IMG/VR virus record: IMGVR_UViG_3300047200_000362
Coordinates: 1-40,056 of that record
Length of the DNA: 40,056 nt
Source: a virus
Strand: one strand, 5' to 3'
Part shown: positions 29,286 through 36,017 of the stretch, piece by piece
How the letters are laid out: each line of letters begins with the position of its first letter
Numbering within the stretch: the first letter of the stretch is position 1
Program-made: the position numbers and the translations under genes
The notes under the pieces: generated by a model
Seen by the model: only the letters and a program-made list of their open reading frames with translations
Told to the model about the DNA's origin: nothing
Database searches by the model: none

Positions 29286-30491
29286 TTAATCTATTAAGCC
29301 CCTAATGTATTCTAATTCTTCTACTAGCTTTGCCTCATTGTCTGGTTCAAAACAATCAAATTGAATATTTGCAATTTCAATTTCAATGCTTGATATAAAA
29401 TTTTCCAATTGTTCTTTAATATAATATCCTTCTGAAATAAAATAATATTCTTTGTCGCTTTCTATGCAGTTTTCACTCAATGCGTAATTATCACCGTTTT
29501 CTTTTTTTATTGTCAATTCTGTACAATCTTCTAGCAATTCTATATCATCATCAATCGTAACAGTATCATCTATTAAATAATACTTGTTTACACTTTCGAC
29601 ATATATTATATCATCGTCTTCGATATGATAATATTCATCATCACTTTCGCATCTTACTATATTGTCATTATGGACATATTCACCAATGGAATCTAAATAT
29701 GTATAATTATCATCCACACATCTTGAACATATTGTTTCATCGTTAATATAATTGCAATCATCTTCGTGTGTTGAGCATCCGCAATTATCACAATAACAGG
29801 TATTATTATCTGCATAACCACTTGTAGTATTACATTCTATATCACCATGGCATGAAACTTCTAAATATTCATCATCTATAATACGAACGTTTTGTTCGTA
29901 TCCATCAAGGTAGGGTGCAACAAAACCTCTATCACATTCTATATATTTTAATTTTATTCCACTTAAATTGCCACAAGTATTAAATCCTGCCTTACGTATA
30001 ATCGCGTGTATTATAGGTGATTTAATCTGATTATGGTCAATATAGATTCTAACAAATGTTTTATTATCATGCCTAACAAGTGATCGCGCAACAAGTTGAC
30101 TGTTTTTATAAACTGTTAATAGAGCCAAGTTTGGATCATAGTCATAAATTCGTACGCAGTCCATTCCAGTCATACAGCTGCAACTTGTTGAATCAATTGC
30201 ATAAAGTGGCGTCTTATATGCTTGGACATAATCTTGGGTATATTTAACCTTATATTGGCTTATATCACCATTAATTTCTTTGAACTCTTCTACATATTCT
30301 TTAATTGCATCATCATCCATTGATGTATTACCTTTTAGCAATTTGCCTAACTTAACTTGACTAGTATGGCGACCTTTTGTAATTTGTACCATTGGTGGTT
30401 CAAGTGGTTCAATGGCTGTTATCTGGTTTGTTGAATCTTGAATGATTCTATTTAAAGTTGGTTGGAGACTTGAATCAAATAAATATTTCAT
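29286..30491 (-). CDS. Acidic Cys-rich putative zinc protein (401 aa)
   Basis: Largest gene of the right tract. The middle (about residues 210-265) has paired cysteines and histidines (CHGDIECN; CYCDNCGCSTHEDDC; ICSRC) that could form one or two zinc fingers. The C-terminal 150 residues repeat short acidic, tyrosine-rich units such as YVHNDNIVRCESDDEYY and YVESVNKYYLIDD. The N-terminal half is not recognised. Single gene from promoter 12, with a poor ribosome site. Probably a host-interaction protein, but that is a guess. Confidence 0.78.
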   Translation of the reverse strand: MKYLFDSSLQPTLNRIIQDSTNQITAIEPLEPPMVQITKGRHTSQVKLGKLLKGNTSMDDDAIKEYVEEFKEINGDISQYKVKYTQDYVQAYKTPLYAIDSTSCSCMTGMDCVRIYDYDPNLALLTVYKNSQLVARSLVRHDNKTFVRIYIDHNQIKSPIIHAIIRKAGFNTCGNLSGIKLKYIECDRGFVAPYLDGYEQNVRIIDDEYLEVSCHGDIECNTTSGYADNNTCYCDNCGCSTHEDDCNYINDETICSRCVDDNYTYLDSIGEYVHNDNIVRCESDDEYYHIEDDDIIYVESVNKYYLIDDTVTIDDDIELLEDCTELTIKKENGDNYALSENCIESDKEYYFISEGYYIKEQLENFISSIEIEIANIQFDCFEPDNEAKLVEELEYIRGLID

Positions 30492-30514
30492 TTTAGTAAA
30501 AATTGGTCTGGATT

Positions 30515-30556
30515 GAAAGTATGATGTATTATTTCATACTTTTAAGGGATTGTCAA
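30515..30556 (-). promoter_or_regulatory. Class B promoter-operator 12
   Basis: Inverted repeat with TTGACA / AATAAT. Drives the 401-residue gene. Confidence 0.88.
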
Positions 30557-30600
30557 GCTGGATTTTTAATTTCTTTTCAAAAAATCCAGCTCTTCAGGTT
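30557..30600 (-). ncRNA. Candidate minimal hairpin RNA
   Basis: A promoter variant at 30594-30635 would start a transcript of about 40 nt that consists almost wholly of GCUGGAUUUUU/AAAAAUCCAGC (11 pairs, 12-nt loop). It ends just before the -35 of promoter 12. It may simply be a terminator; a nine-codon frame (MHNLKSWIF) also fits inside. Confidence 0.4.
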
Positions 30601-30635
30601 GTGCATATTATTTCATAGTTTTTGGTTGTTGTCAA
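30594..30635 (-). promoter_or_regulatory. Class B promoter 13, divergent operator
   Basis: TTGACA and AATAAT are kept, but only one operator half (AAAACTATGA) survives. Confidence 0.65.
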
Positions 30636-30640
30636 ACAAT

Positions 30641-30718
30641 TTATAATATTTTATCCAATATGAATGGAAGTATAGCTAACACTATTATGGTTAAGATTAT
30701 AACTAATTGGAAAGTCAT
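30641..30718 (-). CDS. 25-residue hydrophobic peptide, toxin-like
   Basis: MTFQLVIILTIIVLAILPFI then LDKIL: one membrane span of the size and character of type I toxin peptides (Ibs, TisB-like). Its ribosome site AAAGGCU can be hidden in AGCCaaaaGGCU, and a highly structured leader (30749-30876) precedes it. Toxicity is inference. Confidence 0.55.
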   Translation of the reverse strand: MTFQLVIILTIIVLAILPFILDKIL

Positions 30719-30748
30719 TTTAAAGCCTTTTGGCTGGTTGTTGAAGTG

Positions 30749-30876
30749 GTTAAAAAACAATTCAGTAAGAGCATAGGAATGCCATTAAAATTATCGTAAG
30801 CCTATTCTATACTGCCAGTTTTCACAATTCCCACCATTAAAATTATCGTAAGTGGCAAGCTGAATTGTTTTTTAAC
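30749..30876 (-). ncRNA. Double-hairpin structured RNA with a repeated 19-nt loop
   Basis: Closed by a perfect 17-bp stem, GUUAAAAAACAAUUCAG with CUGAAUUGUUUUUUAAC. Inside are two hairpins, CCAC/GUGG and AUAGG/CCUAU, that display the same 19-nt CUUACGAUAAUUUUAAUGG (30834-30852 and 30782-30800). Transcribed from promoter 14. Could be a sponge or antisense RNA, or a regulatory leader of the 25-residue peptide. Confidence 0.7.
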
Positions 30877-30884
30877 TACTTTTT

Positions 30885-30926
30885 GAAAGTATGATGTATT
30901 ATTTCATACTTTCAAGGGATTGTCAA
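30885..30926 (-). promoter_or_regulatory. Class B promoter-operator 14
   Basis: Perfect inverted repeat; TTGACA / AATAAT. Drives the double-hairpin RNA. Confidence 0.9.
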
Positions 30927-30934
30927 TCTTTATT

Positions 30935-31276
30935 TTACCACCGGCCATGATGTCCATAATAGCCATGATTGCCTGTAATACCGTATAAAATGCCACCGAT
31001 TATAGGTGTAATAATTTGATATTGTTGTTGTTGTTGATACTGGTATTGATACTGCTGTTGCTGTTGATAATATTGTTGTTGTTGTCTATAAACCTGTTCA
31101 TTTTGTCGGTTATATTGTCTTTGTTGCTCCAATTGCTGTTGTTGCGCTTGTTGCTCCTGCAATTGCTGGATCTGTTGTTGTTGTTGGTATATTTGATAAT
31201 CTCTTTGGTCTGCATTCACATTCCCTGCCAAGGCACTCAAAAGCACTGCCAAGCCTATTGTTATTTTCGTTTTCAT
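30935..31276 (-). CDS. Exported glutamine-rich protein (113 aa)
   Basis: A Sec signal peptide (residues 1-22, MKTKITIGLAVLLSALAG; likely cut after VNA) is followed by about 60 residues dominated by Gln, Tyr and Arg (runs such as IYQQQQQIQQLQEQ), then a Gly/His/Tyr C-terminus (GILYGITGNHGYYGHHGRW). Low complexity; it may self-associate in the periplasm or at the surface. Behind AAAGAGAATAAA. Confidence 0.78.
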   Translation of the reverse strand: MKTKITIGLAVLLSALAGNVNADQRDYQIYQQQQQIQQLQEQQAQQQQLEQQRQYNRQNEQVYRQQQQYYQQQQQYQYQYQQQQQYQIITPIIGGILYGITGNHGYYGHHGRW

Positions 31277-31300
31277 TTTATTCTCTTTGGTGGTTGTTTT

Positions 31301-31342
31301 GAAAGTATGATGTATTATTTCATACTTTCAAGTGATTGTCAA
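31301..31342 (-). promoter_or_regulatory. Class B promoter-operator 15
   Basis: Perfect inverted repeat; TTGACA / AATAAT. Drives the Q-rich gene. Confidence 0.9.
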
Positions 31343-31346
31343 GCGA

Positions 31347-31667
31347 TTAGTTAAAGTCTTCTAAATTATTTAAAAATTCTTTGTGATGATTAATTATAAT
31401 ATCTTTTATTTCCAAGTCAACTTCTAAGTCAAAATTGGCATTTTCAAGATTGTTAATAATATTCTCTTGTTCTAACACCTGCGCTTCAAGATTACAATTA
31501 TCATCTTTTAAGTGGCTTATATATTCTAACGCACCTTCATAAGCATCTTGAATTAACTCAACTTGGCATTCAAGGTCTATGTAATCGTCAACGAAAAGAT
31601 AAAGTATATCGAATAATTCTGGATCAATTTTATTTGCAGCAAGGTAGTTCAGTAATTTAATGCTCAT
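31347..31667 (-). CDS. Acidic coiled-coil protein (106 aa)
   Basis: MSIKLLNYLAANKIDPELFD; residues 40-95 have heptads rich in L, I, N and E (LEAQVLEQENIINNLENANF). Strongly acidic. Unknown function. Confidence 0.74.
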   Translation of the reverse strand: MSIKLLNYLAANKIDPELFDILYLFVDDYIDLECQVELIQDAYEGALEYISHLKDDNCNLEAQVLEQENIINNLENANFDLEVDLEIKDIIINHHKEFLNNLEDFN

Positions 31668-31694
31668 TTTTATATTTCTCTTTAAGGTTGTTTT

Positions 31695-31736
31695 GAAAGT
31701 ATGATGTATTATTTCATACTTTCATTTGATTGTCAA
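31695..31736 (-). promoter_or_regulatory. Class B promoter-operator 16
   Basis: Perfect inverted repeat; TTGACA / AATAAT. Drives 31667. Confidence 0.9.
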
Positions 31737-31740
31737 GCGA

Positions 31741-31965
31741 TTATTTATTATTTCTTACCCAAGATTTTCTGGTATCATTTGAAAGTATTGCATATAAACC
31801 GCACAATACCCAGCCTATAACACACCAACCAGTCAAAAAATTTGCAAGGAATATCAATCCTAATTTTCGATGATTCCTGAAAATTGCAATTATAAATGGT
31901 AAAAAATAGCAAATTGATGCTAGTATAATGTAAATTAAGCCAAACGCAACTAGTGTTTCTAACAT
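31741..31965 (-). CDS. imm: Superinfection immunity protein, T4 Imm-like
   Basis: A 74-residue protein with two membrane segments in the order of the Imm_superinfect family: YFLPFIIAIFRNHRKLG, a short cytoplasmic loop, then FLTGWCVIGWVLCGLYAI. T4 Imm sits in the inner membrane and blocks DNA entry of superinfecting related phages. The family assignment is from pattern memory, but the motif order is distinctive. Confidence 0.85.
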   Translation of the reverse strand: MLETLVAFGLIYIILASICYFLPFIIAIFRNHRKLGLIFLANFLTGWCVIGWVLCGLYAILSNDTRKSWVRNNK

Positions 31966-31981
31966 TTTTTAATCCTCTTTT

Positions 31982-32023
31982 TAAAGTATGGTGTATTATT
32001 TCATACTATTGGTTATTTGTCAA
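31982..32023 (-). promoter_or_regulatory. Class B promoter-operator 17
   Basis: Repeat changed at both ends (TAAAGTATGG / TCATACTATT); TTGACA / AATAAT. Drives imm. Confidence 0.85.
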
Positions 32024-32028
32024 GCAGT

Positions 32029-32256
32029 TTATAATTCCTGATATGTAATTGATACACTATTGGGGATGTGCTTTGGTCTATCCTGTTGAAAATATTGAGT
32101 AATTGAAGAAACAAATACATCATTCCTTAAATCATTTAAAAATTTGTCAGTGTTTACCTTGTCTTTGTCATATATCCATACACTGCCTGACCACACATTT
32201 ATCCTTTCGATTGATATATCATACCTTTTTGCATATTTCTCAATTTTGTCCTTCAT
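32029..32256 (-). CDS. Hypothetical 75-residue protein
   Basis: Start at MKDKIEKYAKRYDISIERIN (ATGA overlap; AAGG upstream). Alpha/beta, with WSGSVWIYDKDKVNTDKFL. Last gene of a seven-gene operon. Unknown function. Confidence 0.68.
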   Translation of the reverse strand: MKDKIEKYAKRYDISIERINVWSGSVWIYDKDKVNTDKFLNDLRNDVFVSSITQYFQQDRPKHIPNSVSITYQEL

Positions 32257-32378
32257 ATTAAAACCTTCGCAAGTCCAGCGATTATAGCACAACCCGCAAT
32301 TATTAGCAAGGTGAATAAAAATCCTGCCAATGCGTCATGATCATAAGTTGCCTTTAGTTCTTCTAGTAGCCTATTCAT
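32253..32378 (-). CDS. Small membrane protein (41 aa)
   Basis: MNRLLEELKATYDHDALAGF then one span (LFTLLIIAGCAIIAGLA). ATGA overlaps on both sides. Confidence 0.67.
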   Translation of the reverse strand: MNRLLEELKATYDHDALAGFLFTLLIIAGCAIIAGLAKVLI

Positions 32379-32725
32379 TTGATTTTGCACACATAATTGA
32401 TGCTTAAGTCTTCAAAAGGTAGGGTACTATCAGTTTGAGTAAATGAATATATGTCTGGCTTGCAATTTGTGCAATTTCCGCTCCCAAGTCCATAATAATA
32501 TTGCTTTGTTTTGCAGTTTATCCATAAGTCATTATTAATACCACCATTGATCTCGTTAGCGTAGACTAACTGAAAGCCTTTAACTGTTTTATCAGTGGTT
32601 GTTAGTGTAATCGTGGGCGACAATTTTACAATTTTTGGTGATGCTTCTGCCTTTATATTTACACCATAAAGCAATATTGCAGCCAGCGATAAAAGGGTAA
32701 TGCTTAATTTGTTTTGAAAGGTCAT
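32375..32725 (-). CDS. Exported protein with four cysteines (116 aa)
   Basis: Signal peptide at residues 1-26 (SITLLSLAAILLYGVNIKA), then a beta-rich mature part with Cys in NCKTK, GNCTNCKP and YVCKIK, able to form two disulphides in the periplasm. Unknown function. Confidence 0.74.
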   Translation of the reverse strand: MTFQNKLSITLLSLAAILLYGVNIKAEASPKIVKLSPTITLTTTDKTVKGFQLVYANEINGGINNDLWINCKTKQYYYGLGSGNCTNCKPDIYSFTQTDSTLPFEDLSINYVCKIK

Positions 32726-32889
32726 TTTGTTACCTTTTTAGTTTTAATAAACAATGAAAGGGCAGCGGTAAATAAAATGTAATCTACCCAACCAATTTCA
32801 AGTCCAGTTAAATTAAGTAGTAAACACACAATAAAAGCTAATACTAAACTTTTAATAATTTTTTCTACGTTAATGCATGATGTGTTCAT
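32722..32889 (-). CDS. Two-span membrane protein (55 aa)
   Basis: MNTSCINVEKIIKSLVLAFI, hydrophobic segments at about 13-30 and 35-49, basic end (KTKKVTK). ATGA overlap with the exported protein gene. Confidence 0.68.
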   Translation of the reverse strand: MNTSCINVEKIIKSLVLAFIVCLLLNLTGLEIGWVDYILFTAALSLFIKTKKVTK

Positions 32890-32901
32890 TTGTTGATTCC
32901 T

Positions 32902-33060
32902 TTAAGTTATTTTTAAAGATTCGTTATAAGATTTCCTGGCAGCTATCAATCTTTGTTCTGCAATATCTGCCAATTTCAGGCTAACATGCCAGTTATGTGC
33001 AAATTGTACATGTGCCAATGCCTTTACATATTCTTTTAATATTTCTTCTGTTGTTTGCAT
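32902..33060 (-). CDS. Small helical protein (52 aa)
   Basis: MQTTEEILKEYVKALAHVQF; A/H/K-rich helices ending ARKSYNESLKIT, similar in style to 3659 and 19885 (EEYxxAL). Start overlaps the upstream TAA. Confidence 0.68.
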   Translation of the reverse strand: MQTTEEILKEYVKALAHVQFAHNWHVSLKLADIAEQRLIAARKSYNESLKIT

Positions 33061-33281
33061 TAAAATTTACCCAGTTCAAACATAATATGATCATACATTA
33101 TTTCTTGATAGTCGATGATATTAAAACTGTTATCATAATCGTATAACTTTAACAGCCTTTTCAAATATTGCTTATACAAGCCATTCCATTCTTTAGGCTT
33201 TACATCGACATTACTAAGCATTAAAAATTCTTCTACGATGCCTTTAGCTTGCTTTAAAACTATCCTTTCGACATTGTTCAT
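33060..33281 (-). CDS. Hypothetical 73-residue helical protein
   Basis: MNNVERIVLKQAKGIVEEFL; helical, aromatic (YKQYLKRLLKLYDYDN). Its ATG lies in the end of the frameshifted gene. Unknown function. Confidence 0.7.
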   Translation of the reverse strand: MNNVERIVLKQAKGIVEEFLMLSNVDVKPKEWNGLYKQYLKRLLKLYDYDNSFNIIDYQEIMYDHIMFELGKF

Positions 33282-33456
33282 AGTCCGATCACTTCGCTAT
33301 TCTTTGCGGTCAATTCGTCAAAATTTTTACACCATGTTTTATAATATATTTGATAAACTATGTGTGTAATCTCATCATTTAAGTAGCACTGTAACGCTAA
33401 ATTTACATTTTTCAGTGATTTTAAATAAATTGCATTCAATTCTGCTAAATTTTTCA
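33278..33456 (-). pseudogene. Frameshifted duplicate of the MKNLAEL gene
   Basis: Starts MKNLAELNAIYL, then stops at codon 15. Adding one A at about 33420 would restore an open frame of 59 codons to the TGA at 33278 (SLKNVNLALQCYLND ... NSEVIGL). The start and about 80 nt of upstream DNA duplicate those of the intact gene at 33530. A one-base deletion or a sequencing slip. Confidence 0.65.
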
Positions 33457-33480
33457 TTTTAAATTCTCTTTTTGGTTTTT

Positions 33481-33522
33481 GAAAGTATGATGTATTATTT
33501 CATACTTTCAAGGGATTGTCAA
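33481..33522 (-). promoter_or_regulatory. Class B promoter-operator 18, duplicated -35
   Basis: Perfect inverted repeat; TTGACA / AATAAT. An 11-bp tandem duplication gives a second TTGACA 11 bp further upstream (33528-33533), too far to pair with the same -10. Confidence 0.9.
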
Positions 33523-33529
33523 GGGATTG

Positions 33530-33721
33530 TCAAGCTACATCATCAATTATTTTAGTTAATATCTTATCAATGGCAATATCTAATCCGTTAATAACGGCAT
33601 CATCAAAATATGTATTTTTTTTTGTATTGTTTACATTAGCTTTGGAAAATTTATCATAAGCATCAATATAAACCTCGGCAGCTTGATTTTTTAATTGTTC
33701 TAATTCTGCTAAATTTTTCAT
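33530..33721 (-). CDS. Small helical protein (63 aa)
   Basis: MKNLAELEQLKNQAAEVYID; A/Y/D-rich helices (AYDKFSKANV). Intact paralogue of the frameshifted gene at 33278, with the same leader. Its stop touches promoter 18. Confidence 0.7.
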   Translation of the reverse strand: MKNLAELEQLKNQAAEVYIDAYDKFSKANVNNTKKNTYFDDAVINGLDIAIDKILTKIIDDVA

Positions 33722-33744
33722 TTTAAATTCTCTTTTTGGTTTTT

Positions 33745-33786
33745 GAAAGTATGATGTATTATTTCATACTTTCAATGGATTGTCAA
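33745..33786 (-). promoter_or_regulatory. Class B promoter-operator 19
   Basis: Perfect inverted repeat; TTGACA / AATAAT. Drives 33721. Confidence 0.9.
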
Positions 33787-33790
33787 GCTG

Positions 33791-33946
33791 TTATTTGATT
33801 GGTTCTTCAGGATCTAATACACGTTCGATAAATTTCTCAATGCACCATTCAATCCACATTAATTTTGTATCCTCATTCCAATATTCTGTGGATAATGATT
33901 CCTCATTATCCCGTATCCATTGACCTGTTGTTGGTATTGTACCCAT
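33791..33946 (-). CDS. Hypothetical acidic 51-residue protein
   Basis: MGTIPTTGQWIRDNEESLST; tryptophan-rich (LMWIEWCIEKFIERV). Single-gene unit. Contains an isolated DnaA-box-like TGTGGATAA, probably coincidental. Confidence 0.66.
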   Translation of the reverse strand: MGTIPTTGQWIRDNEESLSTEYWNEDTKLMWIEWCIEKFIERVLDPEEPIK

Positions 33947-33971
33947 TTTATTATTCTCTTTTGGTTTGATT

Positions 33972-34013
33972 GAAAGTATGATGTATTATTTCATACTTTC
34001 AAGGGATTGTCAA
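33972..34013 (-). promoter_or_regulatory. Class B promoter-operator 20
   Basis: Perfect inverted repeat; TTGACA / AATAAT. Drives 33946. Confidence 0.9.
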
Positions 34014-34016
34014 GCT

Positions 34017-34184
34017 TTATTGTGAATGCTTCCATTTTCTATAATACTTTACAGCATCCAATTCAGTGTAGAATCCTGCGCTATCCAGCAAAATATTGTT
34101 AAATTGATCTGTTACAATTACACACCAATTAACCATGTTAGATTTATAAATCCTGACTTTGTTTGTTGGTTTTCGTTTACTCAT
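34017..34184 (-). CDS. Hypothetical basic 55-residue protein
   Basis: MSKRKPTNKVRIYKSNMVNW; basic N-terminus, then beta-alpha (DAVKYYRKWKH). ATGA overlap at the start. Unknown function. Confidence 0.67.
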   Translation of the reverse strand: MSKRKPTNKVRIYKSNMVNWCVIVTDQFNNILLDSAGFYTELDAVKYYRKWKHSQ

Positions 34185-34429
34185 TGTTCTAATTCCTGCT
34201 TAATTGCCTTAACTTGCGAATGATAAAAATCATAAGCGATTTCTCTGGAATTTATAACGGCAGTGGTTGGATCAAACAAACGTGAAAATATTGCTATATT
34301 TTCGCTAAACTCATGAAAATTGTATTTTGCTTCTTTTTCAGTTTTTGCGATTGTTGCTTTATAGGCAATTAAAAATCTTTGGCATTCTAATGCGATTTTT
34401 TTCTTGGTTGTGGTCCTGAATCTGCTCAT
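34181..34429 (-). CDS. Hypothetical 82-residue helical protein
   Basis: MSRFRTTTKKKIALECQRFL; basic start, long helices, ending SQVKAIKQELEQ. AAGAGAATACC before the ATG. Unknown function. Confidence 0.7.
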   Translation of the reverse strand: MSRFRTTTKKKIALECQRFLIAYKATIAKTEKEAKYNFHEFSENIAIFSRLFDPTTAVINSREIAYDFYHSQVKAIKQELEQ

Positions 34430-34456
34430 GGTATTCTCTTTTTTGTTGGTTGTTTT

Positions 34457-34498
34457 GAAAGTATGATGTATTATTTCATACTTTTAGGTGATTGTCAA
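34457..34498 (-). promoter_or_regulatory. Class B promoter-operator 21
   Basis: GAAAGTATGA / TCATACTTTT; TTGACA / AATAAT. Drives 34429 and 34184. Confidence 0.88.
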
Positions 34499-34559
34499 AC
34501 ATAATTTATTAAATAATCGTCCAAGTTTTCTTGCTCAATAATTACTATAGTTTGTTTCT

Positions 34560-34796
34560 TTATTTTTTTTTTTCACATATTTTAACATTCTTAACCAATT
34601 GATTAAATAATGCTTGGGTAATTGTTTTTTGGTTATCATAAAGACAAGATAAAACATAATGTATTATTTTCAAGTCCTTAGTTTGTCTATTAGTTAATCC
34701 ATTAAATTCATAATATGACTTTAATAAACTTTCATGTTCTTTTATGCTTTCTATTAATATACGGCCATTTTCAAACCTTAAATATTCGTGTAACAC
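34560..34796 (-). CDS. Hypothetical 78-residue protein ending in an A11 run
   Basis: Likely GTG start (MLHEYLRFENGR), with AGGA 12 nt before it; this start is unsure. The gene ends at a run of eleven A (EKKK, then TAA). One extra A would add 22 residues (IKKQTIVIIEQENLDDYLIN, then YV) and place the stop inside the next TTGACA, as at several other units. Either a slippage site, a recent deletion, or a sequencing error. Confidence 0.6.
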   Translation of the reverse strand: MLHEYLRFENGRILIESIKEHESLLKSYYEFNGLTNRQTKDLKIIHYVLSCLYDNQKTITQALFNQLVKNVKICEKKK

Positions 34797-34817
34797 TGTT
34801 TTTATGTTTCCTATACG

Positions 34818-34855
34818 ATTGCCATGATTAAATATTATCGTCCAATCATGGCAAT
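34818..34855. repeat. Perfect 12-bp inverted repeat
   Basis: ATTGCCATGATT/AATCATGGCAAT around 14 nt, between two genes of one operon and just upstream of the GTG-start gene. No T run on the minus strand, so more likely an operator or mRNA processing hairpin than a terminator. Confidence 0.55.
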
Positions 34856-34861
34856 ATTTTG

Positions 34862-35023
34862 TTATTGAAAATTAAAATCTATTTCTGGGAATGCTTGCCT
34901 TAAATCGTCCAATTGCTTTATTATGATCTCTTTGTCCTCTTCTGATAATGCCTCTATGCAATGCTTAAGAGTCCAATAAGAATCCAATAGGCAGTTAGTT
35001 TGTTTATATGTAAGCACTGGCAT
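34862..35023 (-). CDS. Hypothetical 53-residue protein, paralogue of 35004
   Basis: MPVLTYKQTNCLLDSYWTLK; the end LRQAFPEIDFNFQ resembles ELETAFPDIDFYEL of the neighbouring gene, so the two are probably tandem duplicates. They overlap by 20 nt. Confidence 0.67.
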   Translation of the reverse strand: MPVLTYKQTNCLLDSYWTLKHCIEALSEEDKEIIIKQLDDLRQAFPEIDFNFQ

Positions 35024-35174
35024 TTAACTCATAAAAATCAATATCAGGGAATGCAGTTTCGAGCTCCTTACAAGTTAAGTCATTATCCTGCGTTTTGAGC
35101 ACCTTTAAATCCTGATACGCCTGTATTATAGCATTCAATTGTTTTTGTGTCAAGCAATTAATTCTAAACTTCAT
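35004..35174 (-). CDS. Hypothetical 56-residue protein, paralogue of 34862
   Basis: Start taken at MKFRINCLTQKQLNAIIQAY; an ATG five codons earlier is possible. Overlaps the upstream stop by 11 nt. Unknown function. Confidence 0.65.
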   Translation of the reverse strand: MKFRINCLTQKQLNAIIQAYQDLKVLKTQDNDLTCKELETAFPDIDFYELNASAYI

Positions 35175-35343
35175 AGCTATAGCCAGCATTAACCACTTTG
35201 ACTTCCTTAACTGTTTGTTTCAAAAGACTAATCGCCAAGTTTTCATTAAACATTGTTTCATTGCTGATATAATCAGTGTAAAATACTTGATATTTGTTGG
35301 AATAACCTGATATTGTTTCGACTTTATATGTTTTTGTATTCAT
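35164..35343 (-). CDS. Hypothetical 59-residue protein
   Basis: Start at MNTKTYKVETISGYSNKYQV, behind AAAAGAGGCAATACA. The frame runs further upstream only because the operator happens to be open. Beta-rich. Unknown function. Confidence 0.7.
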   Translation of the reverse strand: MNTKTYKVETISGYSNKYQVFYTDYISNETMFNENLAISLLKQTVKEVKVVNAGYSYEV

Positions 35344-35373
35344 TGTATTGCCTCTTTTGTTTTTGGTTGTTTT

Positions 35374-35415
35374 GAAAGTATGGTGTATTATTTCATACTT
35401 TTGGGTTATTGTCAA
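35374..35415 (-). promoter_or_regulatory. Class B promoter-operator 22
   Basis: GAAAGTATGG / TCATACTTTT; TTGACA / AATAAT. Drives 35343-34560. Confidence 0.87.
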
Positions 35416-35621
35416 GATAAAAATTTTGAATATTCTACACTGTATTTTATGTGAGCTTCTGCATATACTAAATCAGTCTCAAAAACCGATTTTAAGGCAT
35501 CACTTGAGCCTGTTTTTTCATACTCAATACAAGCAGCCAAGTAATTATTTTTAGCATCCTGTAGGGCATCCTCTAAAATATCCAATTGTGAAGACTTAAA
35601 AAATCTTTTGAAGAAATTCAT
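35412..35621 (-). CDS. Small helical protein (69 aa)
   Basis: MNFFKRFFKSSQLDILEDAL; amphipathic aromatic N-terminus, A/Y/E-rich helices (NNYLAACIEYEKTG). Its stop touches promoter 22. Confidence 0.69.
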   Translation of the reverse strand: MNFFKRFFKSSQLDILEDALQDAKNNYLAACIEYEKTGSSDALKSVFETDLVYAEAHIKYSVEYSKFLS

Positions 35622-35631
35622 TTTGTTACCG

Positions 35632-35796
35632 TTAAAATAATTTTGAAATAATCAACATACTTATAGTAAAAAGGAATGTATAATAACCTAGTTTATCGTA
35701 ATAAGAGCAATGTATAGGCATTTTAAGCTGTTTTACTTCTAATGATATGTAATCATATTGATTGTAATGTCTTAGTGATTTGTGGATTGTTTTCAT
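35632..35796 (-). CDS. Hypothetical protein with C-terminal membrane span (54 aa)
   Basis: MKTIHKSLRHYNQYDYISLE; ends YYTFLFTISMLIISKLF. TAATG overlap with the upstream gene. Confidence 0.65.
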   Translation of the reverse strand: MKTIHKSLRHYNQYDYISLEVKQLKMPIHCSYYDKLGYYTFLFTISMLIISKLF

Positions 35797-35999
35797 TACA
35801 AATACTCTTCATTGTGAAGTTGACCACCTAAATTAATAAAATCGCTTAAATTAGCTGTATGTACAATAAATGAATCGGTTTTACTATCTTTTTGTGCCAT
35901 TTTCGTAATTTTATAATGATTCAAGCTTCCAATATAGCCAGTATAAGCTTTGAAGTAAAAATGCACAATTGCTTGATTTCTATCAATATTGTTTCTCAT
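35796..35999 (-). CDS. Hypothetical 67-residue protein
   Basis: MRNNIDRNQAIVHFYFKAYT; aromatic and basic, beta-rich. First gene after promoter 23. Unknown function. Confidence 0.69.
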   Translation of the reverse strand: MRNNIDRNQAIVHFYFKAYTGYIGSLNHYKITKMAQKDSKTDSFIVHTANLSDFINLGGQLHNEEYL

Positions 36000-36017
36000 T
36001 TGATTTTCTCTTTGTTT

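Noticed and set aside
31016-31354. Leucine-rich 112-codon frame on the plus strand
   Set aside because: It is the antisense of the glutamine codons of the exported Q-rich gene.
33884-33892. A fourth DnaA box
   Set aside because: A single TGTGGATAA inside a coding gene far from the others; expected by chance in AT-rich DNA.
35344-35415. N-terminal extensions of the genes at 35164, 36459 and 38611
   Set aside because: The extra residues (e.g. KYEIIHHTFKTT) are just the operator translated; proper starts with AGAG ribosome sites lie downstream.
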